NCBI RefSeq assembly: GCF_943734655.1
Contig: NC_071353.1
Location: 22,214,501 to 22,278,500 of the forward strand
Direction of reading: 5' to 3'
Source of the DNA: Sabethes cyaneus
Lineage: Eukaryota; Arthropoda; Insecta; Diptera; Culicidae
Length of the DNA stretch: 64,000 bases
Numbering within the stretch: the first letter of the stretch is position 1; every line of letters starts with the position of its first letter. The translations under genes and the position numbers were made by a program. The notes under the pieces were generated by a model. It did no database searches, was not told the origin of the DNA, and was given only the letters and a program-made list of their open reading frames with translations. Below are positions 1 through 11,650 of this stretch, piece by piece.

Positions 1-15
1 TCCATTATAGGTAAA

Positions 16-420
16 GGGTCCACCAGGATTGATTTGCTCTTTTTACTTCTTTTTTGCTCTTTTGACTACAGCGCCTCAGCCAAACAGAATTCGAAAAAGT
101 GATTTATAGGACAAGTGTAGAGTTACTTATTATCTACAATATTATTGAAGAAAGTATAGTTTAATCTTTTGTATTTATAGCGTTACAGAGCTGCAATGCT
201 ATTGGTAGCAAAAAGAGTGCTCTTTTGGCTACCAGCGGGGTATCAGCCCCATAGCGCCATAAATATAAAAGATAAAACTATACTTTCTTAAACAATATTG
301 TAGATAATAATCAACTCTATAATTGGCCCATGTGCCACTGTTTCGAATTTTGTTTGACTGGGACGCTATAGGCAAAAGAGCAAACATAAAGTAAAAAGAG
401 CAAATCAAGCCTGGGGTCCA
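16..420. mobile_element. Foldback (long inverted repeat) element, about 405 bp
   Basis: The two halves are imperfect reverse complements. The left arm (about 16-185) and the right arm (about 245-420) share runs such as TTGATTTGCTCTTTTTACTT and TTATCTACAATATT. The short loop between them carries AGCAAAAAGAGTGCTCTTTT. Flanks are ATTATAGGTAAA on the left and ATTAAAGGTTAA on the right, which look like a diverged target duplication, although the exact ends are uncertain. No protein is encoded. It reads as a non-autonomous DNA transposon; I cannot assign the superfamily. Confidence 0.6.
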
Positions 421-2329
421 TTAAAGGTTAACTTACCCTATATCTCGTTATTCTTCTCACAGTGCCTTAGGCTTGACAGTTACTATTGCTGTTCGGCAAT
501 AAGGAAGCAGAACTCGTTCGGATGGGACAATATTAAAACGACGGACTTTGTCAGTTTTCCTAAGGACTTTGTCAGCACAGATAAATTAAGGGACTCCGCA
601 GTCGCAAGGGTACAGAGTCTACATTTACGAGTGAATAGTTTCGGACTCAAAGCTAGGCTATTTGAAATTAGGTGACATGAGTTCATTCTCAGGCGCTTCA
701 TTCATACTGAAAAAAAAAAAGAATTACAATGAATAACTATGTTGTCGTATGGGAACTCTCCTCTTTTCCGACGAATATTGGTCATTAAAAAACATAAAAC
801 CAATAGATACAATACAGTTTCCTATCCTAAACGTATAATTACATATTTATTTTAAAAGTAGCTAGCATTTTACCAGATTTTGGTAGTTGAGTTATTTTAT
901 AGTGCAATACTTTTACTTGAGACAAAATCGGGGAAGTCCAAATTCAAAATCTCATTCCCACTTTATTTGTTTCGTTCTATTGCATAAATGTGCTCTACCA
1001 AAAAATTCTACAAAACTCAAATTTTGAAATTAAAATATTAATAGCAGTAAATAAAGAAGTCAAACCGTGTACAGTTGTATCGGCTATGCTTGGAAAGTTG
1101 AGATATCATTAAGAAAACGACTTCAATGTTTTCAATTAAATTTCCCAAAGCGAGACAAACAAACTTCCTCTTCATCAACCGCACAGTCAACCGCAGCTAC
1201 CCGGACAATAATCGAGAAAAGTAATCTGCTTTCCAACTATCCAGTGTTGTTCCGTTCCGTCTGAACATGTTTTGTCCTATTTCCTGAGGTTGCCGGCAAC
1301 TATCAAGGCACGAAAATGGTTTCACAGTAGTCAGACCGTGTACAGTTTGGTGGTCGGCCGTGTATGGATAGTTGAGAAATTGTGAAAAAAAATACTCCAA
1401 AATAGATTTGGATTAAATTTTTTCAACATCGAGAGTAAACTAATTATAGTGGTTGCTTGTGCCTAAAATCACGAGAAAACTAATTTACGCTTTATCGAGC
1501 GCACGCGTGTCTGCAGCTGTACTGCTGAATATCAAATTGATGTCTGTGGTAGTAAAACGCCTCATTTTCTTAACAATTGTATTGGAAATTAAAAATTAAT
1601 AGTTCTTTTTACAGGTGTCGATGCATTGAAGTCTTTTCGATTGATTGATGCACAAATATTGAAAATTGATAAAACAGAAAACGCTGAGGTATTGCGTCCA
1701 TTCGTGAGGCTCGCGTTTTTAGATTTTTTGCAATGATAACCTACCTACGTGTTTATCGTCTTACAGGAAGACGTAGTCATACGTCAAAAATAGAACATTA
1801 CGAATTGAGTTTTTATATAGCTGATTAAGCTTATGGAATGACCAAAGCTACAAATTTAATGCTGAGAAATGCACGTTGAGGTTCTTTCATCAATATTGGC
1901 AAAAATAAGCCGAAGATAAATACATAATGCCAAAAATGTACGTTTCTAAGCGCACAGCACGGATCTGTATTGTATTCCTTTTATTCGTGTCGATTCTCAA
2001 GAGGGAAAGTCTATGTTCGATTGTCTTCAAAAGATTCCGTAGCAGGTGGTTGTGGGGAGGAACGGGAGTTTTGCCTTGCTGGTACTGAAATGCCTATTGA
2101 TTCGAAAGTGAATATTTGCGATAAGAGTAATAAATCTTGGGCACAATTTGCAGCAGCAAGCCTAATCGTATGATGTTGCATACTCCAAAATTGAACTCAA
2201 CTGTACTAAATTTATTCCATGAGCAAATGTGGTTAGAACTAACTATTTAGTTTTTCTATCGTTACAGTGAAAATAAACAAATCTTTCCGTGCAAAAACTT
2301 GTATATTTCATATGTTTTCATGCGATTAA

Positions 2330-3270
2330 AATTTAGGAAAAGAACAGTTGCCCTTCGTTTACGGACAACTGGGTTAACCGATTGTACCTTTCCGGCATCT
2401 TCTACGATTCGGACCGTGCCACCACACGTGTGCCGTGAGTTTGCCGTTGCTCCACTTTCCGCAGCCGGGAAAGCTTTCTTTCGGTCTGTCGGCAATGGCA
2501 CACTGGCCAACTAGTGTAAAGCTCGATGATTGGCGCGTCCGGGAGAGCTTCCGCAGCTTCCAATGATGATGCTGCTGCTGCAATTCCAGAGTGTCAACCG
2601 AACAAGATGAGCGCTATCCTCTCGGTGTTGGTGTCTGAAAACGGGAGCATCGAGAGGACCTTCTAGGGCGCATGTCCGGCCACATGCTGCCACTGTTCCG
2701 GAGGTTGATGCTGTGTTTCGCGTCGTCTAGGTAACTTGCAAGCTGGAAGAATCCCCGCGGAGGCTGCGTATGTGTTGGTACCATCCTGTGACAGATGGTT
2801 TTTCTTCGGACTCGTTATTGCTCACGTTGAGAAGGGTTTGGAAGAGTGTGGCTACGGCTCTGCCGGAGTGGGTGGTCAATGGCGCCTCGTATATCACGTG
2901 TGCGAGATCATTCAAGGCTTTCATCTGCTCTGCTCTTGTAGCAAGATATTTGCGAGAGGATGCTCGAAGTACTCTCGATGACGATCCCAAAATGGTTCAA
3001 TGACGGAAAATATCGATGAAAGAATTTTCCCAGCAGCCAGGAACGACCATTTTGCCGTGTGTGGAGTTTCGGATAGCTCATCGAAAGCACGAGTTCTCGA
3101 GTCATTTTGTGTCGTACGGTGACCGCGGAGTCGTTCGAGCGAGTGTGTGAGCAGAGTGTAGCCCCCCAAAAAAAAGGAGTTCGGGGACAACTGCTTCTCA
3201 GGAACCGAGAAGCAACAGCGGATACCTTAGATTCTTGACGGTCCAGGATTCTGAGCCAGTATAGCGGAGG
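2330..3270. other. GC-richer block of unknown origin, possibly old transposon remnant
   Basis: This segment is noticeably more GC-rich than its neighbours and carries several overlapping open frames of 60-90 codons on the minus strand, which merge into a nearly continuous but frame-shifted reading from about 3190 down to 2260. I recognise no domain. A degraded LTR-retrotransposon gag was considered but no zinc knuckle or protease motif is visible. A translated similarity search would be decisive. Confidence 0.25.
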
Positions 3271-3744
3271 CCCTTCAGCCGAAAGGGTGTATTAGTAAAA
3301 AAATCTGGACTATTTCTTTCGGAAACGCAACACTGTTACTGTCACACACCAGAGCCAGATTTTGTGTATTTGCCTTCTAGGACTTCGGTTTTTCTTTCGT
3401 TTATCAATTGCGTTTCAGTAGTCTGTTTTTCTGTTTCCAAACTCGGAGGAGGACCTTCGCCAAACGATAGTGAATGAAAAAGTTCAAGTGATACCGTACT
3501 TCTATAGCTGATAGAATCCTAGTTCTTCCGCCTTCTGTCGATGAAAATTTTCAAGTTTTGTTTCGAGCCTGCTCCGCGTCCGCTGTGAATGAGTTTTTGC
3601 ATTTTCGGCTCCAGTGCAATGCCGCAGAAATTCAAGCAGTGAACCAAACAATTGTAAGTGCGTTAATGTCAGTGGAAAAATTTGCCTCCTTGACAGCTGT
3701 GCGGATAAATCCCACTGTGGAATATCAGCGGCAACAAGGAAGAC

Positions 3745-3775
3745 GATGACGACGACGACGACGACGACGACGACA
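3745..3775. repeat. (GAC)n microsatellite
   Basis: An uninterrupted run of about nine GAC trinucleotides follows GATGAC. In one frame it would read as poly-Asp or poly-Thr/Arg, but no convincing coding context surrounds it. Confidence 0.9.
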
Positions 3776-6700
3776 TTCAGCAGCTGCCAACGAGCCTCCA
3801 TATTTGCAGAATGAAATGGAAGCATGTTTTTTTCCGAGTGTGTTTGTGTTTAATGTGCCGTATGGACAAAGGCACTGCAACTTACTGCGAACTTCAAAGT
3901 GGTTTCCTGCGCGAGGTTTCAGTGAGTAACTTGTGGATTAAGGCAACGTTTCATCCGGGTGGAATAAAAATGAAAATTGAAGGCTTCATCGACACTCGAC
4001 AGCAACAGCCATAGCAGTAGCCCTATGAAGCTACAGTTCGAGGGCCGCATTCCGAGAAGAGCCCACGTTAATCCAGCGAAGGGCGGGTTAACAATGGCAG
4101 CTCTTCCACCATTCCCATTTCATTGGTCTATTTCGGTGATTTTTTTTTTATTTTTTCCATCGAAAATGGTGAATCCTGTTGTCTCGGCTGCTGCAAGTGA
4201 TGGGTTTTTGTCACAACCTGTCACAGTCGTTAGAGTATGGATGGGGTTCTAAATTTAGAGTGAAATCGTGTCAACTAACGTTACAACGGATGCGAACAAT
4301 GTTACGGAATGTGTCTGCTACACTTTCCCCCCTTTTTTTCGTTCCGCACTTCATATCGTTGTTTTTTTTTTAGTTTGGTGACAATAGCAGCGCGCCATCT
4401 TTTACATGGGTTCCGGCAGACTGGACGAAAGGGGTAGATTTTTCCAGCTGCCGGAATTTAACTGTCTTTGCGGGGTTTGGCATAAAAATTTTGTCTGTGT
4501 GTCCGGCGGAATTTGTGGCTGTCACCGTAGGCGGGCTTAGCGTTTGCTTAGTTTTAGCATTTGACAGTGGTGGTTGGCCCTGATCCCTCTCGGTTGGAAA
4601 TAGTTTTCCAAGTTCTGCGGCTGAAAGTTCCTGTGGTTTTTGCGGTGTTCATTGCGACAGAATTGCCTGCTCCTATCGGGGGTTTGCGTGGCTTTAGCGG
4701 TTACTGCGGAGCGATGCACCGGGACTGAACTTTGCAGCGCCATTCGAAAGGATTTGGAAATCAACCGAATTCATCGCCTCACTGGATTAATGCATTGTGA
4801 ACTCGTTCGTGAAAGGATGAAATCCGCACTAAGTAGCTCTTTGTCTAATACTAATATTGCCGTTTTCACCGGATAATCTAGTTTATAAACTCTGCTCCAT
4901 TAGTCATGTTCTGTTTTAGTCATATTGTTATTCGAAAACATTTAAGATTGTTTTCCTATACTAAAGTTAGTAGTCACTGCATTTAACAGTAAAGTTGCGA
5001 AAAAAATAATCAGCTTTTTCCTTCTATCTGTGAAAATTCAAATCACAGTTGATCGATAAACCGCGCTTGCTCAGAGAAACCTGTAGCATGCGGCTATTGT
5101 TGATAGCCGTAACGATTATCAACCGAATTAAGAATAACGCTGCTTTATTTGAACTTTAATTTCTTCAATTGTGGTGAAATTTTTTTAAGCAATATATAAA
5201 TAATTTTCATTTATTTGAAGCTAAGCCTAATGTTGCCTTTTATTATTTATTTTAAAACGTCCAGTTTTAGTGAAATAAATACTATCAAATGAAAGATAAC
5301 GTCAAACTTCTGCCTCATGAAATCAAGTCAAACTGTTGATACGTTAGAAGCGTCCGTTGGAGAATTGAATAATAAAAAAAGTTTTCGGTCGTGCTGAAAA
5401 AAAAACAGGCGAATCGTACCTGTGTGACAATCCATTTGCTCAGTATCGAACCCACGCTAAACTTTAACCCCCAGGTTGCTTTGCTTTGAGAACATAAATC
5501 AACCGAAAATCCTGAGGTTTTTGTTGGCGGGGATTTTGCTGTGCTTTTTGCGAATTACAGCTCTTGGTAAATATTTCTGCGGCAACAACCTGCATTCCAA
5601 CCAGCGCAGCGGGAAGAAAATACCCAACAAAGTTTAGCCCTTTCTTTGTCGGTATTCAGCAGAAATTTTGTGCACGGTAATTTTCTACCCCTGATTGCAT
5701 TGCACCGAACTGTACTGTATTGCATTGAGCTGATTGCATTCCCCGTTTGTCGAGAGATAAAATCTGTCGTCTTGAGTGCAAGGTGTGATTTAGTTTGCTA
5801 GCCGAACAATGCAGAATCATTAGTCCGTACATTTTATTTTCCAGATCAGGGAGTCAGGAATGATTACATGACACAGAGAATTTCAGCATAACAATCATTG
5901 TGGATTGTAGTTCAATATTTTAGGGTTCATTTCATTCTGTTCCACTGTTGCTCACACTATTGAATTATTGTCCGTATGAATGATTGTCGTCACCCTTTGC
6001 GGTCAGGATAATCTCCAAACCACTTCAATAATCACATGGCATCGATATCCGATAAGGTTAACCTCAACTGAAATAGTTCGGCGGATTTTTTTTAGGTTGA
6101 TTGGGTATAGACTTTTTTGTTGTGGTCAGTACCTATTTGTGAAAGTTTTGTCATCATTGAAAAATCCATGATTTATCTAATTGTTATATAAATGCTTCGC
6201 AGTCCCGCTACGATAGTTATACCATCTATATTGCGGTTTCATTGATAAAAGAAAAGTGACAGAGTCTTTCTGTTCCAACAGGTCAACAATAGTTTGTTCA
6301 ATTGAATTTAGACCAAGTTGATGTCCTGAAAGTAAAACGTGTTTTAAAAATGCGTAAATCTTCTTTCTGATCAATTGTATCCATATGCAGTAAGAATGAA
6401 TTCAATTGTCACAAGTCTTGTAAAAAATGTGTGCAACATTGTGAATTTCTCATGTACGTCTTCCATTCGTTTTTAACTATTTTAGTTAGCAATAGTATGA
6501 ATTTTTAATTTACGTTTCTAAATTGCGTTTTTTTTCAAAAAACATTAAATGCTTTCCTGCGCACAGTAATCTGATGACAAATACTTCATCGATATTCGCT
6601 ATATTATGACTGATCTGACCAGAGCTTATGTGATTCCAACTGGTTGATTTAATTTTTTGCGAACAATAAGGTGAAAAAATTCCTGCACCTAGAATAGGTC

Positions 6701-6781
6701 CATCAAATTATATAAATGTTTGGTCCAACTCTAAAACACTGATCCATTGTCTAGCATCGTCCTCCGTACATCACATATGTA

Positions 6782-6906
6782 GGGTAACCAACGTATTTTG
6801 GACCTCCTCAGCAGCTGTACATAATTTGGGCAATTACAGCAAAATCAAATGCAAGTGTCCAAATTATGTACAGCTGCTGATGGGTTCCAAAATAGGTTGG
6901 TTACCC
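6782..6906. mobile_element. Small palindromic MITE (family A), TA target duplication
   Basis: The element is 125 bp and almost wholly inverted-repeat. It opens with GGGTAACCAACG and closes with GGTTGGTTACCC-type sequence, and both arms carry AATTATGTACAGCTG or its complement. It is flanked on each side by TA, consistent with a TA target duplication. A second copy lies at 10167-10289. It has no coding capacity and could fold into a hairpin if transcribed. Confidence 0.8.
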
Positions 6907-7287
6907 TATTTATTTTTTGTCCGGCTTTTGAGTCTGCTATGGTAATCAGAATAGTTTTAATTAAAGGTAAAAAATCAAGATTAAAAAGCTATCAATCGAT
7001 GAGATATATTCTATGTATTTACACCTTTTTTACTACAAGCTGTTCTCGGAATTAGATCAGAATTAATTTGAATCTAATTTTGGATTGTATAGTAAAATTA
7101 GTTTGACTGGACCCGATCATTCGTTCTATATCTCGGCACACTAGATGGAACTCACAGTACTGTTAAGTCTCTTAACATAGGAGAGAGTCTTGAAATCGTC
7201 AGCGATTGTGGAATTAAATTAGGCTCGGAATTAAACTTAAAATTGGACACTGAATTGGACTTGGAATCGGACTTAACCCGTTGCCTT

Positions 7288-7307
7288 CCAGCGTTGCGAA
7301 AGCGCAA
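7288..7307. repeat. Short perfect hairpin inside satellite (two copies)
   Basis: GCGTTGCG, four bases, then CGCAACGC forms a perfect 8-bp stem. A second hairpin-like stretch (TCTAGA core) follows within 25 bp. The same pair recurs at 7861-7905 as part of the 573-bp duplication. The GC-rich hairpin is foreign to the AT-rich 12-mer sequence and may be a tiny insertion that was later copied with its host unit. Confidence 0.6.
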
Positions 7308-9339
7308 CGCACCCTTCTCTCGATTCTAGAGAAACCACTTGAAATTAGACCTGAAATCGGTCGTAAAATTTGGAACTAGTTTAGAGTTAAGTTTTGACTT
7401 AAAACGAACTTAAAGTTTGGACATTGAAATTGTAGCTCAATTTGAGTTCAAATGGCGTTTAGAACTCGACTTGAATTTGGCCTTCAAATCGGACACTAAA
7501 TTGTACTTGAAATTGGACCTGAAATCGGACGTAAAATTGGAACTAAATTAAACTTGAAATGGGACATTGAAGTTGGACCTCAATTGGACTTCAAATTGCG
7601 CTTGAAACTAGACTTGAATTTGGTCCTAAAATTGTGCATTAAATTGCACTTGAAATTGGTTCTGAAATCGGAGGTAAAATTGGAACTAAATTAGACTTGA
7701 AATTGGGTTTGAAATTGGACCTCAATTGGACTTCAAATTCCACGTGAAACTAGATTTAAATTTGACCATCAATTCGGACATTAAATTGGACCTGAAATTG
7801 GAGGCGAAATTTGGCCTGAAATTGGAGGTGATTTGGAACTAACTTAAACCCATTTTTTTTCCAGCGTTGCGAAAACGCAACGCACCCTTCTCTAGATTCT
7901 AGAGAAGGCAATTGAAATTAGACCTGAAATCGGTCGTAAAATTGGAACTAGTTTAGAGTTAAGTTTGCACTTAAAATGGACTTAAAGTTTGGACATTGAA
8001 ATTGTAGCTCAATTTAAGTTCAATTGGCGTTTAGAACTCGATTTGAATTTGGCCTTCAAATCGGACACTAAATTGAACTTGAAATTGGACCTGAAATCGG
8101 ACGTAAAATGGGAACTAAATTAAACTTGAAATGGGACATTGAAGTTGGACCTCAATTGGACTTCAAATTGCCCTTCAAACTAGACTTGAATTTGACCCTA
8201 AAATCGTGCATTAAATTGCACTTAAAAATTGGATCTGAAATCGGAGGTAAAATTGGAACAAAATTAGATATGAATTTGGATTTAAAATGGGACATTGAAA
8301 GTGGACCTCTATTGGACTTCAAATGGCGTTTAGAACTCGACTTGAATTTGGCCCTCAAAACGGACATTAAATTGCATTTGAAATTGGACCAGTCAACAAA
8401 GTCAGTGGACCAGTGGAAAGTCAAACGTAAAATAGGAACTAAATTAGACTTGAAATTGGACCTAAAATCAAATGTAAAATGGGAACTAATTTAGACTTGA
8501 AATGAGATATTGAAGCTCGATCTCAATTGGACTGAATCTGAAATCGGAGTTCAAATTGGAACTAAATTAGACTTGTAATTGGGTTTGAAATTGGACCTCA
8601 ATTGGACTTCAAATTCCACGTGAAACTATATTTAAATTTGACCTTCAATTCGGACATTAAATTACACTTGAAATTAGACCTGAAATCGGAGGTGACATTG
8701 TGCCTTAAATTGGAGGTGATTTGGAACTAACTTAAACAAGAAATCGGAGTTGAAGTGGAACATTGAAATATGACTTCAATAGAACTTCGAATTGTACTTG
8801 AAACTAGACTTGAATTTGACCCCTAAAATCATGCTTTTAATTGCACTTGAAATTGGATTTGAATTCGGAAGTGAAATTGGACCTGTAATCGGAGGTGAAA
8901 TTGGAACTACATTAGACTTAAGTTTGGAATTAAAATGGGACATTAAATTGCACTTCAAATCGGACCTAAAATCGAACGTAAAATGGGAACTAAATTAGAC
9001 TTGAAATGGGACATTGAAGTTGGACCTCAATTGGACTTCAAATTTTTTTTGAAACTAGACTTGAATTTAACCATAAAATCGGACATTAAATTGTACTTGA
9101 AATTTGATCTGAAATCGGAGATGAAATTGGAACTAAATTAGACATGAAGTCGGAGTTAAAATGGAACATTGAAATTGGACTTCCATAAAACTTCGAATTG
9201 CACTTGAAACAAGACCTGAAGTTAATCTTAAAATTGGACATTTATTTGCTCTTGAAATTGGATCTGAAATCGGAGATGAAATTGGACCTGAAATTTGAGG
9301 TAAAATTGCCACTAAATTAGACTTAAAATGGGACATTAA

Positions 9340-9572
9340 CCCGAATCAGCCCAGAATTACCCCGCAAAATCAGTCCAATTTTCAACTTTGAGATGCTCTT
9401 GCATCAAAATACAACGTTCAAATACTTAATATGATATTTTTTATTAAACTGTATCCAATTGCCTTCAAAAAATTGTTACTAAATGTTAAAAATATCAATT
9501 TGTTTTTATTTTATGGCGAAAAGTATAAAATATGTCAAGTGATGCCGTATGGCATCATTGGGATGATTCGGG
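9340..9572. mobile_element. TTAA-flanked MITE (piggyBac-like), 233 bp
   Basis: The termini are CCCGAATCAGCCCA on the left and the complement of CCCGAATCATCCCA on the right, and TTAA abuts each end (9336-9339 and 9573-9576). Removing the element and one TTAA restores ordinary satellite sequence (GACATTAAGTTACACTT compared with the common GACATTAAATTGCACTT), which supports the boundaries. TTAA duplications and CCC-starting termini are typical of the piggyBac superfamily. No transposase is encoded. Confidence 0.85.
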
Positions 9573-10033
9573 TTAAGTTACACTTAAAATTAAACCTGAA
9601 ATCGGAGGTAAAACTGGAACTAAATTACACTTGAAATTGGACTTAAAATGGGACGTTGAAATTTAACCGCAATTGGACTTCTATTGGCATTTTGAAATAG
9701 TCTTGAATTTGGGTCATTAAATTGCCCTTGTAATTGAAACTAAATAAGGCTTGTGTTTGGACTTAAAATGGGACATTAAATTACGCTTGCATTTAGACCT
9801 GAAATCGGAGTTAAAATTGGAACAAAATGGGACATGAAATTGGATTTAATATGGGACATTGAAATTGGGCCTCAATTGGACTTCAAATGACGTTTAGAAC
9901 TAGACTAGACTTGAATTTGGCCCTCAAAACGGACATTAGAAAAAGCAAAGCTGTTGGCCCAAAACGTCTTTTTAAGACTTGATCCTCGACAGACAGACTT
10001 CGCGGTCGGCCATTAGAGTACAGGACAGTTAGG

Positions 10034-10164
10034 CACCCCTATTCTGTATTTCGAACGAATCTATTTCGTTCGATTTGTTTCGAACGAGATGTTTTGCCCA
10101 TTTGATTTTGCTGGCGGAAATTTCGTTCGAAATACCAATCCGTTCGAAATGTAGAATAGCGGTG
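10034..10164. mobile_element. MITE with TTCGAACG termini, 131 bp
   Basis: Inverted termini CACCCCTATTCTGTATTTCG on the left and the complement of CACCGCTATTCTACATTTCG on the right enclose further self-complementary TTCG/CGAA-rich sequence. It sits inside the minus-strand SINE, directly beside the second copy of MITE family A. The 'CCCTATTCTG' opening resembles the element at 18122-18307, so the two may be distantly related. Confidence 0.75.
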
Positions 10165-10166
10165 AG

Positions 10167-10289
10167 AGTAACCAACGAATTTTGGACCCCATCTGCAGCT
10201 GTACATAATTTGGACACTTACAGCAAAATCAAGTGGAGGTGTCCAAATTATGTACAGCTGTTGATGGGGTCAAAAATAGGTTGGTTACC
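10167..10289. mobile_element. Second copy of palindromic MITE family A
   Basis: It matches the element at 6782-6906 along its whole length: GTAACCAACGAATTTTGGAC at the start, AATTATGTACAGCTG in both arms, GGTTGGTTAC at the end. It sits immediately next to the 10034-10164 MITE, so one MITE probably landed in or beside the other after the SINE inserted. Confidence 0.8.
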
Positions 10290-10364
10290 ACACGAGGCTA
10301 GTGGAAAAATTCTACTGACTCTATCTAGCAGCAAGCCAAGATTCGTACATTCGACGAATATAAT

Positions 10365-11650
10365 CGGACATTAAATTGCACTTGAAATTGGACCTGAAAT
10401 CGAACGTAAAATTGGAACTAAATTAGACTTGAAATGGGACATTAAAATTAAACCTCAAATTGCTCATAAAACTAGATTTTAATTTGACCTTGATTTCGGA
10501 ATTAGATCTGGAATCGAAGGTGAAATTGGACCTGAAATTTTTGGTAAAATTGGAGCTAAATTAGACTTGAAATCTGACTTAAAATGGGACATTGGAATTT
10601 GACCGCAATTGGCAATTCTAATGGCATTTGGAAATAGCCTTGAAATTGGACATAAATTGGGACACAAAATTACCCTTGAAATTGGACGCAAAATTGAAAC
10701 TAAATTAGAATTGAATCTGGATTTACAATGGGACATTAAATTGCCCTTAAAATTGGATCTGTAATCGGAGCTAAAATTGGAACTCGATTAAACTTGTAAT
10801 TTGGTTTGAAATGAGACATTGAAATAGCACCTCAATTGGACTTTAAATGGCATTTGGAACTAGACTTGAATTTGTCCTTAAAATCGTACATTGCATTACA
10901 CTTGAAATCCGACCTGAAATCGGGGGTGAAATTGCGAAAGTGGAGATGAAATTGAAATTAAATTAGATCTGAAATCGGACTTATAATGAGACATTAAATT
11001 GTTCCTGAAATTGGACCTGAAATCGGTAGTAAATCTGGAACTAAATTAGACTGGAAATTGGACGTAAAGTGGGACATTGAAATTTGACCGCAATAGGATT
11101 AATAATGGCATTTGGAAATAGACTTGAAATTGATTTTACTTGATTGGGTCATTAAATTGTACCGCCAAGCTAGCTTCGAGGTACGATGCTGGTCTAACAA
11201 GCCAGTCGTCGTATGTTCGAATCTCGGCTAGGCGGTGCTGCTAGATAGAATCAATAGGATTGTTGCACTGGCCCCGTAACTTTCCTGTACTCTGACAACT
11301 AGCCGCGAAGTCTGTTGGTAAAGAAGCGTCAAGTCAAGTCTTAGAAAAACGATTAAGCCCAAGGCTTTGGGTCATTAAATTGCCCTTGAAATTGGACGCA
11401 AAAGTGGAACTAAATTAGACTTAAGTTTTGACTTAAAATGGGACATCAAATTGCGCTTGAAATTAGACATGAAATCAGAGGTAAAATTAAAACTAAATTA
11501 GACTCGAAATTTGGCTTGAAATGGGACATTGAAATTGGACGTCAATTGAACTTCAAATGGCATTTAGAACTAGACTTAAATTTGACCTTAAAATCGGACT
11601 TTGAAATTGAAGCTCAATTGGATTTCAAATGATCTTGAGTTTGAAACTAG
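10365..11650. repeat. Complex satellite with 12-bp sub-period (second block)
   Basis: This continues the 7200-9935 array with the same 12-mer variants and order (AAATTGGACCTGAAATCGGA and similar), interrupted only by the SINE at 11160-11366. It decays into unrelated AT-rich DNA after about 11650. The open frame at 11438-11632 is a by-product of the 12-bp period. Confidence 0.88.
11160..11366 (+). mobile_element. tRNA-derived SINE, full length, 16-bp target duplication
   Basis: A perfect 16-bp duplication TTGGGTCATTAAATTG (11144-11159 and 11367-11382) frames 207 bp. The head resembles a tRNA: a box-A-like TAGCTTCGAGG, a stem-loop CTGGT-CTAACAA-GCCAG in the anticodon-arm position, then the box B motif TGTTCGAATCTC. 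These would form an internal RNA polymerase III promoter. Downstream lies the shared SINE body (CGAAGTCTGT and so on). The design recalls Feilai-type mosquito SINEs, but I cannot confirm the family. Mobilisation would depend on a LINE RT in trans. Confidence 0.88.

Larger units (their letters stand above)
440..6779. other. Stretch without recognisable gene
   Basis: Apart from the GC-richer block at 2.3-3.3 kb and the GAC microsatellite listed separately, I see only short open frames (under about 110 codons) with no recognisable domain and no convincing exon boundary. Composition is AT-rich with poly-A and poly-T runs, as expected of intron or intergenic DNA. A region around 3400-3480 could be transcribed leader sequence, but nothing in the sequence establishes that. 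Confidence 0.5.
7200..9935. repeat. Complex satellite with 12-bp sub-period (first block)
   Basis: The block is made of variants of a 12-mer of the type AAATTGGACYTG, assembled into longer units in a fairly fixed order (AAATCGGAGGTA, AAATTGGAACTA, AAATTAGACTTG, AAATGGGACATT, CTCAATTGGACTTC and so on). Because 12 is divisible by 3, reading frames stay open and yield a spurious 4-residue periodic peptide (the 128-codon frame at 8108-8494). A segment starting CCAGCGTTGCG occurs at 7288 and again at 7861, so a unit of 573 bp has been duplicated in tandem. It is interrupted by a TTAA MITE at 9340-9572. Confidence 0.9.
9939..10364 (-). mobile_element. 5'-truncated tRNA-derived SINE, split by two MITEs
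   Basis: Read on the minus strand, this is the same SINE as at 11160-11366 and 36193-36415. The box B region is recognisable near 10335-10360 (complement of TTCGACGAAT-type sequence), and the downstream body with GACTTCGCGG is near 9985-10005. The element is flanked by CGGACATTA at 9930-9938 and 10365-10373, a 9-bp target duplication that fits the satellite (CGGACATTAAATTGCA). Two MITEs occupy 10034-10289. Without them the SINE is about 170 bp and lacks its tRNA 5' end. Confidence 0.85.

Noticed and set aside
2330..3270. Possible LTR-retrotransposon gag/protease on the minus strand
   Set aside because: I could not find a zinc knuckle, a protease DSG/DTG motif or LTRs; kept only as an unknown GC-rich block.
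8108..8494. 128-codon frame (KLDLNLDLKWDI-like repeats)
   Set aside because: Direct translation of the 12-bp satellite; periodic composition, no start context or splice sites, same pattern in all neighbouring repeats.
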